Part shown: one piece after another, positions 8,632-16,459 of the stretch | Numbering within the stretch: the stretch's first letter is position 1 | Layout: every line of letters starts with the position of its first letter | Assembly (NCBI RefSeq): GCF_018613755.1 | Contig: NZ_JAGGPP010000004.1 | Coordinates: forward strand, 248,001-312,000 | Length of the DNA: 64,000 bases | Direction of reading: 5' to 3' | Source of the DNA: Arthrobacter sp. ISL-72 | GTDB taxonomy: Bacteria > Actinomycetota > Actinomycetes > Actinomycetales > Micrococcaceae | Notes under the pieces: generated by a model | The model's input: only the letters and a program-made list of their open reading frames with translations | What the model was told of the DNA's origin: nothing | Databases searched by the model: none | Program-made: the position numbers and the translations under genes

Positions 8632-9849
8632 ATGCCTGCCGCCCGCGTTTCCCAACGCATTTCCGCTATCGCCGAATCCGCCACCCTGGCAGTTGATGCC
8701 AAGGCCAAGGCACTCAAGGCAGCCGGACGGCCGGTCATCGGCTTCGGTGCCGGGGAACCCGATTTCCCGACGCCCGGCTACATCGTCCAGGCCGCCATTG
8801 ATGCCGCCAGCCAGCCCAAGTACCACCGCTACTCCCCCGCGGCCGGGCTGCCGGAGCTCAAGCAGGCCATCGCGGACAAGACGTTCCGGGATTCCGGCTA
8901 CAAGGCCGAGGCATCACAGGTTCTGGTGACGAACGGCGGCAAGCAGGCCGTCTACAACACCTTCGCCACGCTGGTTGATCCGGGCGACGAAGTCATTGTT
9001 CCCACACCCTTCTGGACCACCTATCCCGAAGCCATCCGGCTGGCCGGCGGTGTGCCGGTAGAAGTTTTCGCCGGCCCGGAGCAGGAATACCTCGTCACCG
9101 TGGAGCAGCTTGAAGCCGCCCTCACCGAGCGCACCAAGATCCTGCTGTTCGTCTCGCCGTCCAACCCCACGGGGTCCGTGTACTCTCCCGAACAGGTCCG
9201 CGAGATCGGCCTCTGGGCTGCCTCAAAGGGCCTGTGGGTTGTCACTGACGAAATCTACGAGCACCTGACCTACGACGACGTTCCGTTCACGTCCATTGCG
9301 ACGGCGGTTCCCGAACTCGGCGACAAGGTGGTCATCCTCAACGGCGTTGCCAAGACCTACGCCATGACCGGATGGCGCGTGGGCTGGATGATCGGCCCGG
9401 CGGACGTCATCAAGGCGGCCACCAACCTGCAGTCGCACGCCACCTCCAACGTTTCCAACATTCCCCAGATCGCCGCCCTAGCTGCCGTGTCCGGCCCGCT
9501 CACCGCAGTGGACGAGATGAAGGTGGCCTTCGACCGCCGCCGGAAGGCTATCGTTGCCGGCCTGAACGCCATCGACGGGGTGGAATGCCCGACGCCGAAG
9601 GGCGCCTTCTACGTCTACGCGGATGTCCGCGGCCTGCTGGGCAAGGAGTTCGAGACGGAGAACGGAACGGTCCGTCCGCAGACTTCCGCTGAGCTCGCCG
9701 CGCTCATCCTCGACGAGGTGGAGGTTGCGGTTGTTCCGGGCGAGGCCTTCGGCCCGTCAGGCTACCTGCGTCTCTCCTACGCCCTTGGCGACGACGACCT
9801 TGCCACCGGCGTCGCGCGGCTCCAGGGCTTCCTCGGCAAGGCCAAATAG
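8632..9849 (+). CDS. Pyridoxal-phosphate aminotransferase (aspartate aminotransferase type)
   Basis: A 405-residue class I/II aminotransferase of the AspC/AatA type. Visible motifs are [12 protein letters not shown] near the N-terminus, [14 protein letters not shown] (cofactor phosphate loop), [22 protein letters not shown], and the Schiff-base lysine in [28 protein letters not shown] carries the carboxylate-binding Arg. An in-frame ATG at 8620 (MDPA...) is an alternative start with a slightly better-placed purine tract. Predicted to transfer the amino group between aspartate and 2-oxoglutarate, although related enzymes use other substrates. Confidence 0.9.
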   Translation: MPAARVSQRISAIAESATLAVDAKAKALKAAGRPVIGFGAGEPDFPTPGYIVQAAIDAASQPKYHRYSPAAGLPELKQAIADKTFRDSGYKAEASQVLVTNGGKQAVYNTFATLVDPGDEVIVPTPFWTTYPEAIRLAGGVPVEVFAGPEQEYLVTVEQLEAALTERTKILLFVSPSNPTGSVYSPEQVREIGLWAASKGLWVVTDEIYEHLTYDDVPFTSIATAVPELGDKVVILNGVAKTYAMTGWRVGWMIGPADVIKAATNLQSHATSNVSNIPQIAALAAVSGPLTAVDEMKVAFDRRRKAIVAGLNAIDGVECPTPKGAFYVYADVRGLLGKEFETENGTVRPQTSAELAALILDEVEVAVVPGEAFGPSGYLRLSYALGDDDLATGVARLQGFLGKAK

Positions 9850-9853
9850 GCAC

Positions 9854-9940
9854 GCTCTCTCACTTCCTGCAGGAAATACCCAAACGCTCTCTCACCCGGT
9901 GAGAGAGCGTTTGTGGTTAAGCGGCAGGAAGTGAGAGAGC
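9854..9940. repeat. Nested inverted repeat / bidirectional terminator
   Basis: The outer arms GCTCTCTCACTTCCTGC (9854-9870) and their exact complement (9924-9940) enclose a second, tighter palindrome with 16-base arms (9881-9896 and 9898-9913) and a one-base loop. All four arms contain the decamer GCTCTCTCAC. It lies between the convergent aminotransferase and response-regulator genes, so termination for both strands is likely; the repeated decamer suggests a mobile REP-like unit. Confidence 0.7.
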
Positions 9941-9952
9941 ATCCGGGGCGGG

Positions 9953-10639
9953 TTAGAGGAGCCGGCGCTCGGCCGCCCACTTGGTCAGTTCGTGGCGGCT
10001 GGAGAGCTGCAGCTTGCGCAGCACGGCCGAGACGTGGGTCTCCACGGTCTTGATGGAGATGAAGAGCTCCTTGGCCACTTCCTTGTAGCTGTAGCCCCTC
10101 GCAATGAGCCGCATGACCTCCAGTTCGCGGGCCGAGAGGCGGTCGAGTTCGTCGTCGGCGATGTCCGCCGGCGCAGTGCCGAAAGCGTCCAGGACGAACC
10201 CGGCGAGCCGCGGCGAAAAGACGGCGTCGCCGCCGGCCACGCGCAGCACGGCGTCGGTTATTTCGGCTCCGGAGATGCTTTTGGTCACATAGCCCCGGGC
10301 CCCCGCGCGGATGACGGAAACCACATCTTCTGCGGCATCCGAGACGCTCAACGCGAGGAACCTGGTGCTTGCCAGCAGGGCAGCAGATCCGGAAATTACT
10401 TCGCGTCCTCCGCCGCCCAATCCGCCCGGGAGGTGCACGTCCAGGAGCACCACCTGGGGCCGCGTCTGCGCGATCACGGCGATGGCCTGCTCGACTGTCC
10501 CGGCCTCCCCCACCACGGTGACCCGGTCGTCGAGGTCCGCTTTGAGCCCCGAACGGAAGATGGCATGGTCGTCCACGATGACCACGCGGATGGCTGGAAC
10601 GCCTCCTGCATGCGCGTCCCCTGTGCCGATGTTGTTCAC
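9953..10639 (-). CDS. LuxR/NarL-family response regulator
   Basis: A 228-residue regulator. The receiver domain has VVIVDDHAIFRSG and the phospho-acceptor Asp in VVLLDVHLPGG; the C-terminal LuxR-type HTH runs LSARELEVMRLIARGYSYKE to FISIKTVETHVSAVLRKL. It overlaps the upstream kinase gene by 4 bases. With the PspC-domain kinase and the divergent PspC/LiaF-like genes it forms a probable envelope-stress two-component system of the LiaRS type. Targets are not visible, but the divergent promoter region 12058-12181 is the obvious candidate. Confidence 0.92.
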   Translation of the reverse strand: MNNIGTGDAHAGGVPAIRVVIVDDHAIFRSGLKADLDDRVTVVGEAGTVEQAIAVIAQTRPQVVLLDVHLPGGLGGGGREVISGSAALLASTRFLALSVSDAAEDVVSVIRAGARGYVTKSISGAEITDAVLRVAGGDAVFSPRLAGFVLDAFGTAPADIADDELDRLSARELEVMRLIARGYSYKEVAKELFISIKTVETHVSAVLRKLQLSSRHELTKWAAERRLL

Positions 10640-12057
10640 GACTTTCCCTCTCCGTTGTCCGCGGCGTCGGACGGCAGCCTGAGCCGCACTTCCGTCCCGT
10701 CCGCACTGCTGCTGATAACTGCGCTGCCGCCGTGGCGCTTCATCCGTCCGACGATCGATTCCCTGACCCCCATCCGGTCGGCAGGAACCGACTGCGGATC
10801 GAAGCCCGGGCCGCGGTCCTTAACAAAAACTTCGACGCCGCCGTCGGCCACTTCCAGGTAGACCGATACTGTGCAGCCGCCGTGACGGGAGGCGTTCACC
10901 ATGGCCTCGCGGCTGGCTTGCACCAGTGCCTCGTGGCGCTCGGTCATGGCGGTGTCACCCACGGTGACCACGTCCACAGCGTTGCCCAGTGAGTCCTCAA
11001 CTTCGGCAGCTGCTGCCTTGATGCGTTCCGAAAGCTGCCCGGCTTCCTTGCCGGGGTCCCGGTACAGCCAGCCCCGCAGCTCACGCTCCTGCGCGCGGGC
11101 CAGCCGCACGACGTCGTGCTCGTTGCCGGCGCGGCGCTGGATCAGCGCAAGTGTCTGCAGCACGGAATCGTGGAGGTGCGCGGCGATCTCGGCGCGCTCG
11201 GTGGCGCGGACCCGGCCCGCGCGTTCGGCCTCCAGGTCCCGCCAGAACTTCAGGCCCCACGGGAGCAGCACCAGCGCCACGCCGCCGAGGACCGCCACGG
11301 AGGCCAGGAGGGCCAGCCACGTCTGCTCCCAGGAGCCGGATCCGGACACCATCACGAGCACCCCGGCCACCACGAGAGCCAGCCCAGCGGCAAGCCTGGC
11401 CCAGCCGCCGGCCTGGTCCGCCTTCGTCTTGTCCACAAGGCCGGCACGGCGGGTTTCATCCAGCTGCATCCAGGCAATGGCTGCCCCGCCGAGAATCGCC
11501 GCGGCCGGGATCAGGGTGCCCAGCGGAACGTCCACTCCCAGCATCCGCGCGGTCAGGATGCCGCCGGCCAGCAACAGGCCGGCGCCCAGCAGGATTTCCT
11601 TGGCGAACGGCATGCGGCGGAAACGGAACCAGGCCGGGTTCGTCGGCGCCGTTCCCTGTGATGTGCCGCTTCCCGCGGGCAGTGGCTGTCCGACGTCCGC
11701 GAGGCCGTCCCGGCCGTCGGCAGGACGGGAGACGGGTTCCGCTAGACCGGCGGCGGGCGCCGGACCGGCGATAAAGCCGGGCGGTACCGGCAGCGGGCCG
11801 GGGGCGCTCACTGCCGGGGCAATGGGCGACGCCGGGCGCCGCGCGTTCCGCTTTGCGTTCTCGTCCGCGGTGGGAACCATGATCCAGAGCCATGCATAGA
11901 ACGCCAGCCCGGCCCCGCCGGCGAATGCGGCCACCACCATGCCGATGCGGACCATCCGCACCGGCCAGCCCAAGTGGGCGGCAAGGCCCGCGCAGACACC
12001 GGCAATCATGCGGTCGCTGCTGCGGACCAGCGGAGGGCGGGAAAGGGCGGTTGTCAT
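10636..12057 (-). CDS. PspC-domain sensor histidine kinase
   Basis: A 473-residue membrane kinase. Residues about 9-70 are a PspC domain (RMIAGVCAGLAAHLGW, then a transmembrane stretch ending in WLWIMVPTADE). A Pro/Ala-rich linker and about four more membrane helices follow. The HisKA_3-type H-box is EIAAHLHDSVLQTLALIQRR near residue 290; the ATPase N-box is SREAMVNASRHGG and the G-box VKDRGPGFDP. It pairs with the overlapping response regulator and is transcribed away from a gene with the same PspC domain. A role in sensing envelope stress is inferred from the LiaS/PspC families. Confidence 0.9.
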   Translation of the reverse strand: MTTALSRPPLVRSSDRMIAGVCAGLAAHLGWPVRMVRIGMVVAAFAGGAGLAFYAWLWIMVPTADENAKRNARRPASPIAPAVSAPGPLPVPPGFIAGPAPAAGLAEPVSRPADGRDGLADVGQPLPAGSGTSQGTAPTNPAWFRFRRMPFAKEILLGAGLLLAGGILTARMLGVDVPLGTLIPAAAILGGAAIAWMQLDETRRAGLVDKTKADQAGGWARLAAGLALVVAGVLVMVSGSGSWEQTWLALLASVAVLGGVALVLLPWGLKFWRDLEAERAGRVRATERAEIAAHLHDSVLQTLALIQRRAGNEHDVVRLARAQERELRGWLYRDPGKEAGQLSERIKAAAAEVEDSLGNAVDVVTVGDTAMTERHEALVQASREAMVNASRHGGCTVSVYLEVADGGVEVFVKDRGPGFDPQSVPADRMGVRESIVGRMKRHGGSAVISSSADGTEVRLRLPSDAADNGEGKS

Positions 12058-12181
12058 GTGTCAATCCAAACACGGATCAGGGTTACCGACGCCTGGTTTC
12101 GCAACGAACCGGGGGTCACTCAGGGATAGCTCAGGGTGTTCCCCAATAGAGCGCGCAGGCAACAAACGGGAGGATCGAAGT

Positions 12182-13735
12182 ATGAACCAGCACAATGCAC
12201 ACCCCGACGAAGATCCACTCCCCGCCAGCCGTCCGGATCCCGGTTCCGCCGGCCCGGCGGAAGGCGCATCCGCGGACAGCACCGCCTCGGTCCAGGATGA
12301 CTCCGGCACCACGCAGGGCAGCTTCCCGGGCGGCCCGCCGCCGCTTTACCCGAACGCCCAGGTCCCCGGCGACCAGATCCCCACTGACCACTCCGGGAGT
12401 TCCCGGTACGCCTACCCCCAGCCCCAGCCGCAGAACTTCTTCGACTGGATCCGGGGCCATGGCATCCAGCGCGGCCGGGACCGCTGGATCGGCGGCGTCG
12501 CCAGCGGCATCGCGCACCGGCTGGGCATCGACCCGCTGATCGTGCGCGGCATCTTCATTGTCCTCGCTATTTTCGCCGGCATCGGAGTGCTGCTCTACGG
12601 CATCGCCTGGGCATTCCTCCCCGAGCCCGACGGCCGCATCCACGTCCAGGAAGCAGGCGCCGGACGATGGTCCACCGGCATGACCGGTGCCCTCATCACC
12701 ACCGTGATCGGCTTCCCCAGCCTGGGCAGCGGCTTCTGGGGCTGGGAGCGGAACGGTTTCGGCGGCTTCTTCTGGACAGTCTTCTGGATCGCCGGCGCCA
12801 TCTACTTCATCTACTACCTCTCGCAGCGCAACAAGGCCCGGAACGGAGCCCCCATCATGAACACCAGCACGGATGCCGGCTCCGCAGCCGGCGGGACCGC
12901 CTTCGCAGCCACCGCGCCGGCCGGCACAGCCTTCCCGGCATCCGGCGCGCCGTATGAGTCCGGCCCCTTCACAGGAAACACCTACACAGGCGGCCCGTAC
13001 GACGGCGGCGCCCCCGGCGGTTACGGCCCCACCCCGCCCTATGGCGGCGCTTCCGGCCCCGGCGGCTATGGCGGGCACGGCCCGTTGGCTCCCGCACCGA
13101 AGGCGCCTAACCTTGGCCCGGGAGCCCCCGCAGTCGCGGTAACGGCCGGCCTGGCCCTGCTGGTAGGCGGCGGTATCAAAGCCTTGGAGGCCCTCAACGT
13201 CATCAACCTCGGTGACGCGGTCAACGCGGTGGTCTGGGCCAGCGGCGCTGCCGTCCTCGGCCTCGGCATCCTGATTCTGGGCCTCAGGGGCCGGACCTCG
13301 GGAATCCTCGGTTTCTTTGCCGTGGTGGCGCTCATCATCGGCGGCATCTTCAACGTGGTTCCCAACGGTGACCGGTTCCGCTTCCAGGAAGCCAACTGGA
13401 ACCCGGCCACTATCCAGCAGGCCGGCGAAGGCTTCGACATCACCGGAGGCAGCGGCACCGCTGACCTGACGAAACTGAACCTGACACCGCCTCTCAGTAC
13501 CGACGTCGTGATTCCCCTGGATATCACGGCAAGCAACCTGACCGTCATCATCCCGGACACCGTTCCCGTGGAAATCAAGGCCGACATGACCATGGGCAAC
13601 CTCAACGAAGGCGGCCAGCACCACGGCGGCATGAGCTCCCAGCAGAGCAGTTACAACACCGACAAGCCCGGCGCCGCGCTCATCCTCGAGATCGACGGAA
13701 CGATGAGCAACATCACCATCCAGGAAGGAAACTGA
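12182..13735 (+). CDS. PspC and LiaF-like membrane protein
   Basis: A 517-residue protein. The N-terminus (about 90 residues) is Pro/Ser-rich and disordered. A PspC domain follows (QRGRDRWIGGVASGIAHRLG, LYGIAWAFLPEPDG), then a Gly/Pro/Tyr-rich linker, about four membrane helices (ALLVGGGIKALEAL, GLGILILGLRG, FAVVALIIGGIFNVV) and a C-terminal beta-rich domain like the extracellular part of LiaF (DVVIPLDITASNLTVIIPD; MTMGNLNEGG). The ATG at 12182 follows AACGGGAGGATCGAAGT. It starts a three-gene unit divergent from the kinase. Likely a modulator of that kinase; inferred. Confidence 0.85.
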   Translation: MNQHNAHPDEDPLPASRPDPGSAGPAEGASADSTASVQDDSGTTQGSFPGGPPPLYPNAQVPGDQIPTDHSGSSRYAYPQPQPQNFFDWIRGHGIQRGRDRWIGGVASGIAHRLGIDPLIVRGIFIVLAIFAGIGVLLYGIAWAFLPEPDGRIHVQEAGAGRWSTGMTGALITTVIGFPSLGSGFWGWERNGFGGFFWTVFWIAGAIYFIYYLSQRNKARNGAPIMNTSTDAGSAAGGTAFAATAPAGTAFPASGAPYESGPFTGNTYTGGPYDGGAPGGYGPTPPYGGASGPGGYGGHGPLAPAPKAPNLGPGAPAVAVTAGLALLVGGGIKALEALNVINLGDAVNAVVWASGAAVLGLGILILGLRGRTSGILGFFAVVALIIGGIFNVVPNGDRFRFQEANWNPATIQQAGEGFDITGGSGTADLTKLNLTPPLSTDVVIPLDITASNLTVIIPDTVPVEIKADMTMGNLNEGGQHHGGMSSQQSSYNTDKPGAALILEIDGTMSNITIQEGN

Positions 13736-13736
13736 C

Positions 13737-14075
13737 ATGAGCAGCTACGAACCCGATCCGGACACTGCGCCGCAGGCAAAGGCGCAGGCAAAGGCCCCGG
13801 CAAAAGCGCACCCGGCGGCCTCGACAACGGAACCGGCACCCGGCGCGGCGGCACGGCACGGCGGACCATTGTCGGCACGGGTCGGCACGGTGGTCTGGGG
13901 GCTCATCATCCTGGCACTGGCAGCGTTGATCATCATCGGACAGCTCGGCATCGTGGCGCTGAACGGGACCTACGTACTGATCGGCCTGATGCTCGGTGCG
14001 GGCGCCGCACTCGTGGTGGGCGGGCTGCTCTCGGCCCGCGGACGTGACAAAGAATCCACAACAGGGAAGTCTTGA
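13737..14075 (+). CDS. Small membrane protein of the PspC cluster
   Basis: A 112-residue protein of unknown function. The first 45 residues are Ala/Lys/Pro-rich with the repeated unit QAKA/PAKA; two membrane helices follow (TVVWGLIILALAALIIIGQL and YVLIGLMLGAGAALVVGGLL) and a short charged tail. It begins one base after the stop of the preceding PspC/LiaF-like gene and is followed 3 bases later by a second PspC gene, so it belongs to the same operon. Confidence 0.75.
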   Translation: MSSYEPDPDTAPQAKAQAKAPAKAHPAASTTEPAPGAAARHGGPLSARVGTVVWGLIILALAALIIIGQLGIVALNGTYVLIGLMLGAGAALVVGGLLSARGRDKESTTGKS

Positions 14076-14078
14076 AGC

Positions 14079-14336
14079 ATGGATAAGTTCTACAGCATCG
14101 TTAGGGGCCTTGGCCTGAAGCGCGGACCGCAGCGGTGGTTGGGTGGCGTGTGCGGAGGCATCGCCGCAAAGCTCAATGTGGACGTCGCCTTCGTCCGGAT
14201 CGCGTTCCTGCTCTTCAGCCTCCTGCCCGGCCCGGCCTTCGTGTTCTACCTGGCAGCATGGCTGGTCCTTCCGGACCAGCGGAACGCCATCATCCTCCAG
14301 TCCTTCCTGGACAAACGGTCAATCAACGGATCTTGA
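14079..14336 (+). CDS. PspC domain-containing protein
   Basis: An 85-residue protein consisting almost only of a PspC domain: GPQRWLGGVCGGIAAKLNVD, FVRIAFLLFSLLPGPAFVFY and the closing LAAWLVLPDQ. PspC domains are membrane partners in phage-shock and LiaF-like envelope-stress systems. It is the last gene of the three-gene unit and is followed by a terminator. It is the third PspC domain within 4 kb, with those of the kinase and of the gene at 12182. Confidence 0.88.
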   Translation: MDKFYSIVRGLGLKRGPQRWLGGVCGGIAAKLNVDVAFVRIAFLLFSLLPGPAFVFYLAAWLVLPDQRNAIILQSFLDKRSINGS

Positions 14337-14349
14337 CCACACGAATCCC

Positions 14350-14380
14350 AAGGCCCCTGCTCTCCGGAGCGGGGGCCTTT
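14350..14380 (+). terminator. Terminator of the PspC operon
   Basis: The stem AAGGCCCC(TGCTC)/(GAGC)GGGGGCCTT around a short loop at 14362-14366, with one mismatch, is followed by TTTTCG. It begins 13 bases after the last stop of the operon. Confidence 0.75.
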
Positions 14381-14518
14381 TCGTTCGCCATCCCGGCTGA
14401 GATTAAAGGGGCACCGTGTAACCAGTTTGTGTCGTAACCCACACTCACCACTAGAATCTAGGTGAGCTCAGCGTGGCGCTCTGCCAGAACACCCTCTCAC
14501 CAGGATTTGAGCCGAGAC

Positions 14519-15544
14519 ATGAAAATTGGAATTCTCACCAGCGGTGGCGACTGCCCCGGACTGAACGCCGTTATCCGCGGCGCCGTCCTCAAAGGGATTG
14601 CCATCCACGGCCACGAATTCGTAGGATTCCTTGACGGCTGGCGCGGCGTCGTCGAAGGCGACATCATTGACGTTCCCCGCACCATGGTGCGCGGCATTGC
14701 GAAGCAGGGCGGCACCATCCTGGGAACTTCCCGGACCAACCCGTTCGAAAACAACGGCGGCCCCGAGGTCATCAAGGCCCACATGGACCGCCTCGGCATC
14801 GACGCAATCATCGCCATCGGCGGTGAGGGAACGCTGGCCGCAGCCAAGCGCCTCACCGACGCAGGGCTGAAGATCGTCGGCGTGCCCAAGACCGTGGACA
14901 ACGACCTTGATGCCACCGACTACACCTTCGGTTTCGACACCGCCGTCCAGATCGCCACCGAGGCCATCGACCGCCTCCGCACCACAGGTGAATCCCACCA
15001 CCGCTGCATGATCGCCGAGGTCATGGGCCGCCACGTTGGCTGGATCGCGCTGCACGCCGGCATGGCATCCGGCGCCCACGCAATCCTGATCCCGGAGCAG
15101 AAAGCCTCCATGGACCAGATCACCGAATGGGTGCAGGAAGCCCACGACCGTGGCCGCGCGCCCTTGGTGGTTGTTGCCGAAGGCTTCGTTCCCGAGGGCC
15201 AGGAAACGCCGCACTCCGAGCGCGGGCTGGACACCTTCGGACGTCCGCGCCTCGGCGGCATCGCCGAGATGCTCGCCCCCGAACTCGAGGCCCGGACCGG
15301 GATCGAAACCCGCGCCACCGTCCTTGGCCACATCCAGCGCGGCGGCGTCCCGTCCGCCTTCGACCGGGTCCTCGCGACGCGCCTGGGCATGGCCGCCATC
15401 GACTCCGTGGTGGACCAGCGCTGGGGCACCATGGTGTCGCTCAACGGCACCGACATCGTGCACGTCGGCTTCGACGCCGCCCTGGGCAACCTCAAGAGCG
15501 TCCCGCAGCACCGGTACGACGAAGCCGCCGTGCTCTTCGGATAG
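14519..15544 (+). CDS. pfkA: 6-phosphofructokinase, group III, predicted ATP-dependent
   Basis: A 341-residue enzyme phosphorylating fructose 6-phosphate in glycolysis. Motifs: ILTSGGDCPGLNAVIRG at the N-terminus, GGEGTLAAAKRL, VPKTVDNDL, VMGRHVGWIALHAG and LGHIQRGGVPSAFDR. In group III enzymes (Amycolatopsis, Streptomyces) Gly after GGE indicates ATP use and Asp indicates pyrophosphate; here it is Gly. The Lys of PKTVDND is the group III residue. The ATG at 14519 is chosen because MKIGILTSGGD is the family start. A 26-bp palindrome follows the stop. Confidence 0.93.
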   Translation: MKIGILTSGGDCPGLNAVIRGAVLKGIAIHGHEFVGFLDGWRGVVEGDIIDVPRTMVRGIAKQGGTILGTSRTNPFENNGGPEVIKAHMDRLGIDAIIAIGGEGTLAAAKRLTDAGLKIVGVPKTVDNDLDATDYTFGFDTAVQIATEAIDRLRTTGESHHRCMIAEVMGRHVGWIALHAGMASGAHAILIPEQKASMDQITEWVQEAHDRGRAPLVVVAEGFVPEGQETPHSERGLDTFGRPRLGGIAEMLAPELEARTGIETRATVLGHIQRGGVPSAFDRVLATRLGMAAIDSVVDQRWGTMVSLNGTDIVHVGFDAALGNLKSVPQHRYDEAAVLFG

Positions 15545-15564
15545 CAGCTTCGGACCGCGAGTAG

Positions 15565-15621
15565 AGCGCGAACGGACACTTGAGGCCCCCGCCACGGGGG
15601 CCTCAAGTGTCCGTTCGCGCT
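15565..15621. repeat. REP-like perfect palindrome, copy 1 (also a terminator)
   Basis: A 26-base arm at 15565-15590 is perfectly complementary to 15596-15621 around a 5-base loop. The outer 18 bases, AGCGCGAACGGACACTTG, recur in a second palindrome at 53569-53625. It lies between pfkA and the next plus-strand gene and can act as a terminator, but its reuse elsewhere marks it as a dispersed repeat. Confidence 0.8.
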
Positions 15622-15647
15622 TGTGTTGTGCTGGGTAGGGTTGAGGC

Positions 15648-16406
15648 ATGACTCTCGACTCCGGCTCCGCCGACATCATCCAGCTGGCATGGGCCCGGCA
15701 TCTGGGCCTCGACGACGGGGTGTTTGCCGCGGCGCGCATGCTCGACGCCGATGCGGCAGTTTCGGGCGCCGGCTGGCCTCCCGCTGGCGGGCGGATCCTG
15801 AGGGCGGACGAGTCCCGGAAATCCGTGGATTTTGTGCGGCTGTTTGGCGCGTCGGCCCTCGTCGGACCCCAGTGGGCCCTCGACGCCGCCGAGGGCATCC
15901 CGGACGAGGAACTGGCCCAGCACGTGACCCTGCTGACAATCACACGGCACCACGGCGGCCATGGACTGGGCGCGGCCGCTCTCTTCTTCGCCGACGACCT
16001 CCCCCTGCTCCAGCCCGGGGAGGAGCTGACCGTTTCGCACGGCAACCCCGAGGCCATTGAGCTGGAAGGCTGCTGCCCGCCTGACGACGTCAATGAGGTG
16101 GGACTGTCCGAGCTGGAACACCGGTTCACAATCCTGCTGGACGTCCAGGGCCGCAAGGCTCCCGTGGCATGCGGCGCCTACACCGAATGGGAAGGCATCC
16201 TGGCCCACATGGGCGTGCTGGTGGACCCTGACTGGCGCCGCCGGGGACTCGGCTCGCTGGCGGCATCCATAGCCGCGCATGAAGCACTCACGGCGGGCCT
16301 GACCCTGCAGTGGCGCACGGACGTGAGCAACAAGGGCGCCTTGGCTATTGCCCGCAGCCTCGGGTTCTCGACGGGCGGCATCCAGACCAGCGTGCTGCTG
16401 GGCTGA
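15648..16406 (+). CDS. GNAT family N-acetyltransferase
   Basis: A 252-residue protein with a single recognisable GNAT domain in its C-terminal half: HMGVLVDPDWRRRGLGSLAA (acetyl-CoA loop RRRGLG) and the late LAIARSLGFSTGG motif. The N-terminal half, starting with SADIIQLAWARHLGLDDGVF, is less conserved and resembles the first half of two-domain acetyltransferases. Substrate unknown. It stands alone on the plus strand between the REP-like palindrome and the convergent exporter gene. Confidence 0.8.
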   Translation: MTLDSGSADIIQLAWARHLGLDDGVFAAARMLDADAAVSGAGWPPAGGRILRADESRKSVDFVRLFGASALVGPQWALDAAEGIPDEELAQHVTLLTITRHHGGHGLGAAALFFADDLPLLQPGEELTVSHGNPEAIELEGCCPPDDVNEVGLSELEHRFTILLDVQGRKAPVACGAYTEWEGILAHMGVLVDPDWRRRGLGSLAASIAAHEALTAGLTLQWRTDVSNKGALAIARSLGFSTGGIQTSVLLG

Positions 16407-16459
16407 CGAAGGACCCGGCCCGGCTGGCCATCCTGGCAGGCGAATAACCAGGCGGATAG

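Noticed and set aside
12131..13738. A 535-codon open frame antisense to the PspC/LiaF-like gene
   Set aside because: Low-complexity Gly/Ala/Asp product without family motifs. The sense strand encodes clear PspC and LiaF-like domains, and long antisense frames are common at this GC content.
14468..16156. A 562-codon open frame antisense to pfkA and the GNAT gene
   Set aside because: It crosses two well-supported genes and the REP-like palindrome; the product has no recognisable domain.
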